NCBI RefSeq assembly: GCF_963678635.1
Contig: NC_087068.1
Location: 56,901,896 to 56,965,895 of the forward strand
Length of the DNA: 64,000 bases
Source: Symsagittifera roscoffensis
Lineage: Eukaryota > Xenacoelomorpha > Acoela > Convolutidae
Direction of reading: 5' to 3'
Below are positions 8,850 through 17,738 of this stretch, in pieces (within the stretch, counting starts at the first letter, position 1; every line of letters starts with the position of its first letter). The position numbers and the translations under genes were made by a program. Under the pieces are notes generated by a model. The model was given only the letters and a program-made list of their open reading frames with translations, was not told where the DNA came from and searched no databases.

Positions 8850-10901
8850 TCAGACTTCCTTTGGTATGGCGAATACCTTGCACGCAGTCTCAAACAACTC
8901 GAGTCTCCTACTGTAGTCTATCGCGTATATTGACTCTGCCGTTGGCGTCCCCGCTTCCCGATACTTCGTTATATTCTCTTCTATCCATCTCAGAGCCAAG
9001 ATCGTACTCACTACCAAGATCGTCACCTTCTGTCGGTGATCCGGTAGTCCGATCGACCGGATTTCTTCCATATCCCACACCAGGCAAAGGTTCTTGTGAT
9101 CTGGATACCACATCGTTTGCGCTAAACAGTGGCATGGGCATTCTCCATGGGTGATTTCAATGCTCCTGAGGTTACGCTCCCCCGAGGCTTCCAAGAGAGG
9201 CTCAAGCTCCATCATTTTCTCATGCATCGTGTCGTTATCTTCCAGGTTTGGAGCACTTCCCACAGGTTTTCCGATCACGTTTTGTCTCTCGTGATCGCTT
9301 GTGTTCTCTCTCTCCAACTTCAAAAGTTCTTCTCCCCAGATTTCACTCAAGTCATCTCTCAATTCCTTTGGTACTGTCCCCCTGATTTTTCTCAACAACT
9401 TGTGCGAGTGATGCGATATCCGAGCCAACCTCACGCACTTGGGCACTGAGAAGGCCTTGTCCACCAGTACTCTCTGGCTGGATGCTTCCACCATCACCAT
9501 GTGCAGTGGGTAGTGACTTCCGCACAAGTTGGCCATCATTGACCCTATCAGCGATTTCGCGTTCAATGGCAAGCCATAAGCTTCGCTCATGGGAAATCCC
9601 ATTTCCGCCTCGAGACCAACCTTCCAGCTCCGGATGTGTTTTTGAGTCACCTGCAACACCCCGGGCCATGATTCTACGCTCAACGCCGTCACTAAATGAT
9701 GTTCAGATTCTAGTCTTTCCAGTGACTGCAGACTACACATTCTCGAGAAGAATCCGAGAGCTGTCGCTATATTCACCGTGGTTCTCGCGTAACACTCCGC
9801 TACTATTTGCACTTCACTTTTCTCCCTTTCTGTTATGTCTTCGAACCAAGTGACCAGGTCTTCTTTTTGAAATGACAGTATTCTAACGCATGACCGTCCA
9901 TCGCAGGTGTGCTCTCCGTTTCCACACGTCGAATCCCGACAGCTACCCGGCTCCAATTTCTTTGCTGACCCGGGATTACTAGTCTTTTCGCCTGGCTCTT
10001 GCATCTGAGGTGAAATTAGCTTATGCAGCACACTCAACTTTGCCAGATCTTCATCTTCCGTTGGTGCTAACCTCACTCGCTCGGTGGTTTCCTCGATCAG
10101 ACTTGCGTGGGGATGTGGACACCAGGAGGGTCTTAATAGTTTCCATACCACTCCCAAGTTCGTGGTTAACAAGCCATTTCCATCGCCCATGTTCATTTCA
10201 ACTCTCTTGTCTGAACGTGGTATGCTCACCACCTCTGGTGTTTTCTCAAGAATCAGGCCCAGGCTCGGCCCCTCTTTTTCCACCGCGTCTATTTCCATTA
10301 TTCTTTCTGTCCAAAACTTCAGTAGCTCCGCTACCTCATGGTTCCTGTGGGCGCCCCCAGCTTCCGAGTCTAAGAAGGGGTTGTAGGCCATTCCCATCAC
10401 TCCAGACACATATTGGTATTCCCCCTTCTCGCTGATTCTCGAGTACTGCTCTGACGAGGCCACGTTACGGTGAACATCATGTTCTTCTTCGAACTTCTTA
10501 TTATAAAACCTCCGTACCTCGTCTAGCTTCCTATGGTTCTCTAGGGATAGTCTGGAACCCTCTTCCTTTTCTATTCCTGTGCTCTGATACACGTTCAAGA
10601 TGACCGTTGAGACTCTTTTTTCCATGGTTTTGCTTGCGCTTGCTCTCTGTTGGCATGCCAAGATGATGCTATCAGACATCATCGACATTATCCATCTCAA
10701 GAAACACGTGGCATCCTTTCTTCTGGCCAGGCTCAAGCCTGAGTTGTCCCTGGCTACGTGTTGCATCAGTGCCTGATACATCTCTAGCTTCTTGCTTCCC
10801 AACTTCAGCCTGTCATACGAGGTCAGTGTTTCCAACTCTATCCCCACCAGACTCCAGGTGAACATTAATTGTCCTGCAGTTCTAACGAAGGGTTTCGCCA
10901 T
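8850..10901 (-). CDS. Giant-element ORF5, 683 residues, unknown function
   Basis: ATG at 10901, TGA at 8850. It starts twelve bases after the stop of the 2101-residue ORF and in the same frame. I recognise no domain. Visible features are a cysteine cluster CRDSTCGNGEHTCDGRSC (C-x4-C-x6-C-x4-C), possibly metal-binding, a short CPCHC followed by WYPDHKNLCLVWD, and no obvious signal peptide or membrane segment. The WYP...NL.LVWD stretch recurs in the decayed relative at 33733-33993 (WYPKRGNLLLVWD), so the ORF is a shared part of this element family. It is probably translated after ORF4 by reinitiation, readthrough or from its own mRNA, which cannot be decided here. Confidence 0.75.
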   Translation of the reverse strand: MAKPFVRTAGQLMFTWSLVGIELETLTSYDRLKLGSKKLEMYQALMQHVARDNSGLSLARRKDATCFLRWIMSMMSDSIILACQQRASASKTMEKRVSTVILNVYQSTGIEKEEGSRLSLENHRKLDEVRRFYNKKFEEEHDVHRNVASSEQYSRISEKGEYQYVSGVMGMAYNPFLDSEAGGAHRNHEVAELLKFWTERIMEIDAVEKEGPSLGLILEKTPEVVSIPRSDKRVEMNMGDGNGLLTTNLGVVWKLLRPSWCPHPHASLIEETTERVRLAPTEDEDLAKLSVLHKLISPQMQEPGEKTSNPGSAKKLEPGSCRDSTCGNGEHTCDGRSCVRILSFQKEDLVTWFEDITEREKSEVQIVAECYARTTVNIATALGFFSRMCSLQSLERLESEHHLVTALSVESWPGVLQVTQKHIRSWKVGLEAEMGFPMSEAYGLPLNAKSLIGSMMANLCGSHYPLHMVMVEASSQRVLVDKAFSVPKCVRLARISHHSHKLLRKIRGTVPKELRDDLSEIWGEELLKLERENTSDHERQNVIGKPVGSAPNLEDNDTMHEKMMELEPLLEASGERNLRSIEITHGECPCHCLAQTMWYPDHKNLCLVWDMEEIRSIGLPDHRQKVTILVVSTILALRWIEENITKYREAGTPTAESIYAIDYSRRLELFETACKVFAIPKEV

Positions 10902-10913
10902 TAATGGTGGTGC

Positions 10914-13900
10914 TTATGAGGGTGTCCTCATTGCTTCTTCAAAATGATCCTTCAACAAACTCTGCCAGGACCTCTTCAGATGATTTGCCATTTCTATTCT
11001 ATTAACCTCGGCCTTTTGCTGGGTGGCCCAATTACGTCGCTTGCGAGCTACTCCACTGTCCAACTTCTTCCAGCAGTCCTCCATTTCTTTCAATGTTTCA
11101 AGAGCCACCCACCACGTCCGGGAGGTGTTCCTCGTCTTGTTCCTTTCCAATGGATCACTTGTCACTCGCTTGCCCGTGGCCTGGTGTGCCTTCGAGATCC
11201 ATTCTTTGCCGACATCTACTTCCCATGTCTGTCCGTTCGTTGAACCTCTCTTCACGTTTATCTTTTGAGGCTTGAAGTCTTCCTCCGATGTCGAACTGGT
11301 GGAAACCTCTATTTCCCTCTCTACTTCAAGTGGTCTTCTGAGCTCCGAGCTGCTCTTGTAGGCCGCCGTCTTGCATCTAGCCAAAACCATGGGCGCCGTC
11401 TCTCTCAAGTTTCCTTCCGAAACAGCATCCACTGAAGGACTACCCAATCCTTCCACTTCTCTCTTCCTCTTGCGAGTCTTCACATCTCTACTTGAGGGTG
11501 TTGTGGCTACCATCACTGATTCGACCTCTCCATCCACTCCTTCCAACTCTTGCCTCCCCCCTGCTCGAGCCTTAAGGATATTAGTACTTTTAATCATATT
11601 ACTAGTCCCAACCTTATCAACCATTTTATCTACAGTTTTTTGTCTCCGAGTAGAGCTGTCCTCACATTTTTCTTCTCTAGTCTTCGATCGTGAATTCCTC
11701 AGGTCTACCAGCTTGCTCAGTAGCTCTTTTCTCGCCTTCTCATCCAGGCCCGTTCCTATCAGAAGCGGTTCTCCAAATCTTACGACTGTGTCCCACAGTT
11801 CCTCCTTGAATTTGTCCAGCGTCGTCTCGCTGCCCACTTCTTGATTGAATTCTTCCAAGAACTCCTGCCAAGCATCGTCCTTCAGTGATCCCAGGAATAT
11901 GTCCCTGTTCCCTTCGAAAGTGTTCTTTTCCCTTTCCTCCGAGCTCAAGAGTATCATCCCCATATTGAAGGTCTCACTTGCCAATGGCAATTCCAGATCC
12001 TTCCGGGGAGACGGAATCAGGGGTGGTGTGGCAGTATCTGCCCAATTCTCCTCGCTCAAGTCTTTCAACAGCTCTTGAGTGGTGAGCTCCTCCCCTGATG
12101 GCCCTGGTTCAGGCGTATTCCCCACTTCCATGTCCTCACCGGCTTCACTGAGAGTTTCATCCATACTCTCTTCTTCTGACTCATGTCTCCTTCTCTCGAG
12201 AATTTTCTTAAATCGGTCCTCGACGGGTCCGCTCCTCTTGTCTCCAGGTGTGTCCACGGACAGTGGTGATGGTGTCGTAGGATCCAGCTTTTTGTATTCC
12301 GTCAGTGCTACATGCAGTTGACCTGCTGCATCTAGTTCTGTTCCTTCCTGTCTTATTTCCACCTGTTCCAAGCCATAGGGCGCCTTATATTTTCTCGTGG
12401 CAAATTTCATGTCGTCCACCAGTGCGACGTGCCCCTCCATCACGATCATCCTGCCATCATCCCATATGGGTAACATGCTCTCAAGTCCCTCCTTCTCTAG
12501 AGTTCTCAAGACCTTCCGCACCTCATACCCTGGGGGCTGCGAACCTCTACTCTTTTTCGCTTGCGTCGTCCACGAATTTACCTTCATCTCGCTGGTATGG
12601 AAGTAGACCGCCGCCGTGTAGCCAATGAACAGGGGGTCCCAGCCATCAGTGAAATCCTTCTGCATTTCCTCCGTCGTCATCCTCGCCATTATGGAGGGAA
12701 CCACCAAGGGACTATTCATTCCCAAGGTCATCCTCCTGACTATTGGGAACTCAGGCATGGTGGCTGGGAGGATTTCTTTCTCCATTATGGTCTCCAGCTC
12801 CCTCTTCACCAGTGCGAAGCACTCCTTCCAGGCAGGAATTCTCAAGATCTCTCGTCCTTCCGCCGTCAATGGGTTCAAGTTCCAGAATTTGGGATACATT
12901 TCGATGGGACCCTCTCGCTTGCCTCCCATTCTACATTGCATTTGCCCCCTGAAGTTGTACACTATTAGCTCGGCATCTTTCACCTTTCCAAAGAGTACCG
13001 TGTTGCTCATTCGCCCTCTGAGCACTTCCTGCTGACACCAATTTAACGCCGTCCCATCCAGTATACTGATAAGGCTCAAGTGCGTTACAGAGTGACGATA
13101 CGTTGTCACCAGGGGGTCTGGGAACGCGTACGTCACTGCTGGACCATAAATGCAGGTCACCACCTCCTCTAGGCCCCGGATTATCCCCATTGGGTGCGAC
13201 CTCATTGCCAGGCATAGGTCCGTCAGCAGAGGCATCCCTCTGTTCGTCTTCTTCCATTCTTCTCTCGAAGTTGGATTCTCATCTTCACCCGTCATGTGCC
13301 GATTTTGCATCATGAGGTATTGTACTAACAACGTCTTCAACCCTGTGGCACACTTGTAGGAGCTGGTTTCAATGCTCGTGTGGACTCTCCCCATAGACAG
13401 AGGCTCTCCATATTCCATTAATCGATGAAACGACACCAATTCCCCATGGGTCAAGAGCACTAGTGCCAGGTACCCATCAACTCGAAGTGTCTTCACTCCC
13501 CGACTAAACATGTATGCTGGGCCCATGTTGAACAAGTATCTGGGGTAGACCAAATACAGGGCCAAGAGCAGGCTGATGGGCATGCCCAGTATCTCCTGCA
13601 CGAAGGCTCCAAAGATAGTCGCCGTGGTACCGAATATTCCTGCCAAGAATTCCTTCTCCCAGCAAGGACTCAAGAACTTGAGAATCTCGTAATCCCTCCG
13701 AGTCTTCAATTCGCCTTTGGCGTGCTCTCTCCAGGACCCTCCAATCGTCACTTCATTGGCGGCCGAGACAAATCTAGCCACCGTCATGTCTCTTACTTCG
13801 GCCAGCTCCAGTTGCTTCTCTAGAAAACTCCAGACTTGTTTCACGAGGAGTGGTGCTTCCTCCCTTGTCTTATTCGTGGCGTTCTCCAGCCTTGGTGTCA

Positions 13901-16900
13901 AAAATGGCCACCAGCCATTCTCTTGAGTCAAACGATATTTCATCGATCCTAATTGCTTTTCCGTCTCGGCCACATTTCTTCTCTCGTTACTGGGACCTCT
14001 AGACTTGCTGGTGGAGTTTGTGATCTTCACATCCATACTCCGAAACCACAGGCTGGCCGTTAATTTGCTTATCGCCGGGTGATCGTCCCCGATGACTGGG
14101 CTGAACTTGAGTTGCCTGGCAAAGTTCGATATCTCTAGCAAGAGCACCTCGTCTAATACGATCAGGATGTCGGCTAGTCCATAAAAGCCCCTCAGTGCAT
14201 GAGATATGTCCGCCCATGCCGCCGCCAATTCTGACTTGCGAAGCCTCAGGTTCGATGGCTCCAACTCCCGATTGGGGGCTGCCATTAGAATCCGCCATTC
14301 ATTCCCTTCTGCTATCAGGATCAAGACCGCGTACACGAACTGTAGGGCGGGTGGCATATTCGCGTATCCAGGGGATGTGGTAAACACCACCTTCGTCTTG
14401 GACCCGAATCTCGAGACAACATTCTCTTGCACTTCATTCATCGCCGCAAACAACGCTTGAATGGCTTCCCATATCTTCCTCGATGTCGGAATTTCATCGC
14501 CCTTTAGTTGCTCAAGAAGTCCCATCGCGTGCAGGTGATCATTCATCCCTGCAAACAACAGCAGCTCAGGTTCACAGGGCATCTCCGACTTTATTGCCAC
14601 TACCAGAGTTAACATCTGATTTAATTCAGCTCCTGGCAAAGAGTATATCAAAGTCTCCGGCCAGAACAACTTGGGAGACGTTCCTTCGAAATCTGATCCC
14701 GCCACAATGACTACTCTCGCAGCAGCTGGATCTGCTCTATCATAAACTGCCAGGGTTTTGGCCAGCTGGGTACTCTCACAGGGCTTCCCGTACCTGGGAT
14801 CTTCCGCCAATTTCGAGCCTTCGTAAGCGGCATCTGGCAATCCCGTTCCTCCCGGATTGAGTAGCTTGTCTACCACCTTCAACTGTGCCGGGGTTGCCAA
14901 CCTGATCCTGGCGATGCTAGTTCGGTGCTTGGGAGGTTCTGCTATAAGTCCAGGACTCCCCAGCAGCTTGAGAGGTCTGTAGTTAATGGGCCCCATGATC
15001 GCTTTTGTGGGAATTCCAGTCAGGTCTGTGGTCTCCATCAACTTCGCTCTCGAGAAGTGCGCCTCATGAGCTTTCAACCAGTCCACGCAATGATGCCTGT
15101 TCAAATCCTCGTGTGACACTCGTTCGATCCCCAGGGTTTCCGCCAATTCTTGCCTGCATTCCAAACTCTCTAGATCCAGTTCTTTCACCTTCTCAGGATA
15201 TCTCAAGCGAGCGGTCTCCATAGACTTATTTTCCCGTTTGCTCTCTGCCACTACCACTGAGGATATCGCCGAGCTTGGAGGTGTTGATGACGTCACCTCC
15301 TCAGACTCCATTGGCGTGGCACTCTGCAATCTGGTCTGGCTGCTCCTTGAACTGTCTCTAGTGTCAACTCTCGGTCCCAAGCGACCAGACAAGGCCCTTG
15401 AGGCAAGGAATGGTGGGTTCGGAGGTGGTCCTAATGTGAATTGGGCTGTCTCTAGCAGATCCGCCTCCAGCGCATTTATGTGTTCTTGGAAGACGTCGTT
15501 TAGCCACTGTGCTCCCCTCGGTCTATCAAAATGGATTCCATCACTGGAGGTGTCTTCAGGGAATCCCTCTTTCTCCATGCGCTCTGCCACGTCCAACAGT
15601 CTGACAGGGAGCACACTCTTCCGGTGGATGTCTCTTATCACCTTGTTTAGGTTCCGCACCTTCTCGTTCATCTCCAAGGCGTGCTGATCAAACATCATGT
15701 TGTAGGAGACAGTACATATCGTCAACAGGATGGGGTCCATCTGAATCCTCAGTTCCTCAAGAAGGCAGCTCACCTTATCGTGCAGCCTTGTTATTTTCCT
15801 CGCTTCACCCCTTGATACATCGTTGGTCCCGACCATCAGGGTCACCGTGTATACTTTGGTCATCCCCAGCATGTCAAGCGTTGCCAACATCTGTGGCGTG
15901 GCAGCTCCAGCGAAACTCAAGATTCCCGTCTGCCAGTGCGATCGGATCCGGGTCAACACCCGCACCAGGCTGTCCCCTACGATTAGATGAACCGCACCTT
16001 CTGGTACCCGGGGTGGCGCCAAGTACTGCACCCAGGCCGCATCATGAAAGCAGTCTCTCCTAGCTTTCTGCTCCGTACTCCAGTCCAGCCGATTGTGCCT
16101 GTGGTACCTCCCCTCTGTATTCTTCTTATAACTCAAGATCACGACACTCCTAACCGGCTGTTCCCTCCACGTCGGGGGAAGCTCCGGTCTTGCCGAACTC
16201 TCACGACTCTTTTGTCGCAATCTCTCGCCCAGTTCTCTCAGCCGCGATGAGCCGCCGCTCACCTGACTGTCACTCGAGGTCGAGGTTGGGGTATATCCCG
16301 GCAGCTCCACATCCATCAGTGGGCGTATGGGTTGCGTCTCTAGGCTACGCAAGGAAGACGTTGCGTCATTCGGTATCCAAACTTCCAACCCTTCACTCAT
16401 GTGTTCTCGGGCCTCGCGGTCAAGGTTGAACCGTGCTCTTGCTCTGGGGGCTTCATCCACCTCCATACGTGACTCTGGCCTCGAGCTGGTGACCACTCGC
16501 TCCTTCGGCCTGGCTCCCTTCTGTGCATCAAGCTCGCGTTGTCGTTGTTCTATTCTGTCCAATTCCGACCTCAGTTGATCACGATTTGCGGCGTTCTCCC
16601 GCACCCTCAACTCCTGTTGATGTTCAGCTTTTTGTATCTCAAGCAACCTCAGAGCCTGGTCTCGCTCGTTGACCGCCTGGTCCCTTTCCAGCTGAACCTT
16701 CTCCCGATCCAGCTTTGCCTGATCCCGATCGAGGTTCGCCTTATTCCTTTCCTTCTGCGTCTTCTCGAGCTCTTTCTTTAGAACACCTAGATCCGGATAT
16801 GCCTCGGTCGTCTGTTGCGTTCGTGACATCGATGGCACCCTACTCGAGCTCTGGCTTGTGGATCTTACTGTTGGACTAGTCGGTAGCGGGAATTCCCCTG

Positions 16901-17219
16901 CGCCATATTCGGTATTGTTATTCAGGCCAGGATTCCTTGCCAAGTCAAAACCCCTTACTCCTCCATCCACATTCCAAGACAACCATCTGGTCTGTTCTTG
17001 GTTCGATATTCCCTCGGTGGTGTAGCCGATCATCAAGACAGCCTCCGTTGCAGACTCCCTGCACTCACCCTGGTCCTCCAACTGGAGGATGGCATTCAGC
17101 ATCACCGCCATTCTCTCGTCTATTTGGGTGTAGTCCAAGTCCCTCAGGCGTCTGTACAGCTCATCAAGAGTGGGCTTCTTCAGGGCCGCGGGCACGGATT
17201 TCCATAATTGGTCTGCCAT
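10914..17219 (-). CDS. Giant-element ORF4, 2101 residues with SGNH-hydrolase-like domains
   Basis: A very long intact ORF downstream of pol. N-terminal about 100 residues: unrecognised. About 145-230: charged coiled coil with repeating QLERDQAVNERDQA-type heptads. About 410-580: SGNH/GDSL-hydrolase-like domain with block I IVGDSLVR, block III VGTNDVS and block V DGIHFD, so the Ser, Asn and Asp/His positions are all present. About 835-1060: a second, degenerate copy of the same plan (VAGSDFEG, FAGMNDHL, GDDHPA) in which the Ser and Asp positions are displaced, so probably inactive. About 1190-1235: strongly hydrophobic stretch (IFGTTATIFGAFVQEILG and following), a possible membrane segment. 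The C-terminal third is acidic, then Lys/Arg-rich. A 519 bp gap separates it from pol, in the same frame. SGNH hydrolases cleave ester bonds; the substrate here is unknown. It sits where an env-like gene would be, but I see no viral glycoprotein features. Confidence 0.85.
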   Translation of the reverse strand: MADQLWKSVPAALKKPTLDELYRRLRDLDYTQIDERMAVMLNAILQLEDQGECRESATEAVLMIGYTTEGISNQEQTRWLSWNVDGGVRGFDLARNPGLNNNTEYGAGEFPLPTSPTVRSTSQSSSRVPSMSRTQQTTEAYPDLGVLKKELEKTQKERNKANLDRDQAKLDREKVQLERDQAVNERDQALRLLEIQKAEHQQELRVRENAANRDQLRSELDRIEQRQRELDAQKGARPKERVVTSSRPESRMEVDEAPRARARFNLDREAREHMSEGLEVWIPNDATSSLRSLETQPIRPLMDVELPGYTPTSTSSDSQVSGGSSRLRELGERLRQKSRESSARPELPPTWREQPVRSVVILSYKKNTEGRYHRHNRLDWSTEQKARRDCFHDAAWVQYLAPPRVPEGAVHLIVGDSLVRVLTRIRSHWQTGILSFAGAATPQMLATLDMLGMTKVYTVTLMVGTNDVSRGEARKITRLHDKVSCLLEELRIQMDPILLTICTVSYNMMFDQHALEMNEKVRNLNKVIRDIHRKSVLPVRLLDVAERMEKEGFPEDTSSDGIHFDRPRGAQWLNDVFQEHINALEADLLETAQFTLGPPPNPPFLASRALSGRLGPRVDTRDSSRSSQTRLQSATPMESEEVTSSTPPSSAISSVVVAESKRENKSMETARLRYPEKVKELDLESLECRQELAETLGIERVSHEDLNRHHCVDWLKAHEAHFSRAKLMETTDLTGIPTKAIMGPINYRPLKLLGSPGLIAEPPKHRTSIARIRLATPAQLKVVDKLLNPGGTGLPDAAYEGSKLAEDPRYGKPCESTQLAKTLAVYDRADPAAARVVIVAGSDFEGTSPKLFWPETLIYSLPGAELNQMLTLVVAIKSEMPCEPELLLFAGMNDHLHAMGLLEQLKGDEIPTSRKIWEAIQALFAAMNEVQENVVSRFGSKTKVVFTTSPGYANMPPALQFVYAVLILIAEGNEWRILMAAPNRELEPSNLRLRKSELAAAWADISHALRGFYGLADILIVLDEVLLLEISNFARQLKFSPVIGDDHPAISKLTASLWFRSMDVKITNSTSKSRGPSNERRNVAETEKQLGSMKYRLTQENGWWPFLTPRLENATNKTREEAPLLVKQVWSFLEKQLELAEVRDMTVARFVSAANEVTIGGSWREHAKGELKTRRDYEILKFLSPCWEKEFLAGIFGTTATIFGAFVQEILGMPISLLLALYLVYPRYLFNMGPAYMFSRGVKTLRVDGYLALVLLTHGELVSFHRLMEYGEPLSMGRVHTSIETSSYKCATGLKTLLVQYLMMQNRHMTGEDENPTSREEWKKTNRGMPLLTDLCLAMRSHPMGIIRGLEEVVTCIYGPAVTYAFPDPLVTTYRHSVTHLSLISILDGTALNWCQQEVLRGRMSNTVLFGKVKDAELIVYNFRGQMQCRMGGKREGPIEMYPKFWNLNPLTAEGREILRIPAWKECFALVKRELETIMEKEILPATMPEFPIVRRMTLGMNSPLVVPSIMARMTTEEMQKDFTDGWDPLFIGYTAAVYFHTSEMKVNSWTTQAKKSRGSQPPGYEVRKVLRTLEKEGLESMLPIWDDGRMIVMEGHVALVDDMKFATRKYKAPYGLEQVEIRQEGTELDAAGQLHVALTEYKKLDPTTPSPLSVDTPGDKRSGPVEDRFKKILERRRHESEEESMDETLSEAGEDMEVGNTPEPGPSGEELTTQELLKDLSEENWADTATPPLIPSPRKDLELPLASETFNMGMILLSSEEREKNTFEGNRDIFLGSLKDDAWQEFLEEFNQEVGSETTLDKFKEELWDTVVRFGEPLLIGTGLDEKARKELLSKLVDLRNSRSKTREEKCEDSSTRRQKTVDKMVDKVGTSNMIKSTNILKARAGGRQELEGVDGEVESVMVATTPSSRDVKTRKRKREVEGLGSPSVDAVSEGNLRETAPMVLARCKTAAYKSSSELRRPLEVEREIEVSTSSTSEEDFKPQKINVKRGSTNGQTWEVDVGKEWISKAHQATGKRVTSDPLERNKTRNTSRTWWVALETLKEMEDCWKKLDSGVARKRRNWATQQKAEVNRIEMANHLKRSWQSLLKDHFEEAMRTPS

Positions 17220-17256
17220 TCTTCGTGACTTCGGGATGTATGCAGGTATGTGTTAA

Positions 17257-17325
17257 CCAGCTCAAGAATTACCTTACCAGCTCAAGAATTACCTTACCAG
17301 CTCAAGAATTACCCAACTCAAGAAT
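17257..17325. repeat. 20 bp tandem repeat in the spacer
   Basis: Three full copies and one partial copy of a unit containing CTCAAGAATTACC, lying within 110 bp upstream of the ORF4 ATG. Each copy includes the CTCAAG hexamer that is enriched throughout the element. Confidence 0.85.
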
Positions 17326-17443
17326 TCTCTAAAAATGTTCCCTTGCAAATACTTGCTGTAAGTGCCGATTATCGCGAGTTCAATCAAGGTTTCTCTCTCT
17401 GTTTCTCGCTTGAGTATAGTTGGATTTTCAACTTTGTTTTTCA

Positions 17444-17466
17444 AACTTGATCTGAAAACAGAAAGC
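17444..17466 (-). promoter_or_regulatory. Candidate splice acceptor for an ORF4 mRNA
   Basis: The sense strand reads CTTTCTGTTTTCAG followed by ATCAAG, matching the nematode TTTTCAG acceptor consensus. Placed between pol and ORF4, it would let a spliced subgenomic RNA deliver ORF4, as spliced env mRNAs do in retroviruses. No matching donor was identified. Confidence 0.35.
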
Positions 17467-17738
17467 ACATTGAAACTTGACATGTCATGTTCCTAACCTA
17501 GAGACCCCCTTTTACCAGTATGGTTAAAATCTTATCATTTTCATATCACTTAAAACAATTCAATTGGAATTCCCTTAAAAGCATGCAGATTCATTTTATG
17601 TTTTAGCACCGTTAACTCGTTTTAAAATTTAATTGTCATGCCAATCATATCTTTAAGATCCCTTTACCTGCGCCGCACCCCAGTACCTAACTCAAGACTC
17701 CTCCCCCACACCCGACTCGATACCCCCATGTACCCGAC

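Larger units (their letters stand above)
17220..17738 (-). other. Spacer between pol and ORF4 with 20 bp repeats
   Basis: Noncoding gap. It contains about three and a half direct copies of a 20 bp unit (CCAGCTCAAGAATTACCTTA, plus strand, about 17257-17325). A consensus-like splice acceptor (sense CTTTCTGTTTTCAG, ending at 17452) lies 233 bases before the ORF4 start. It is the natural place for signals that allow ORF4 expression. Confidence 0.6.

Noticed and set aside
7948-16800. Many plus-strand open frames opposite the giant element's ORFs
   Set aside because: Shadows of the minus-strand ORFs; Ser/Leu/Pro-rich composition as expected of antisense frames, and no recognisable domains.
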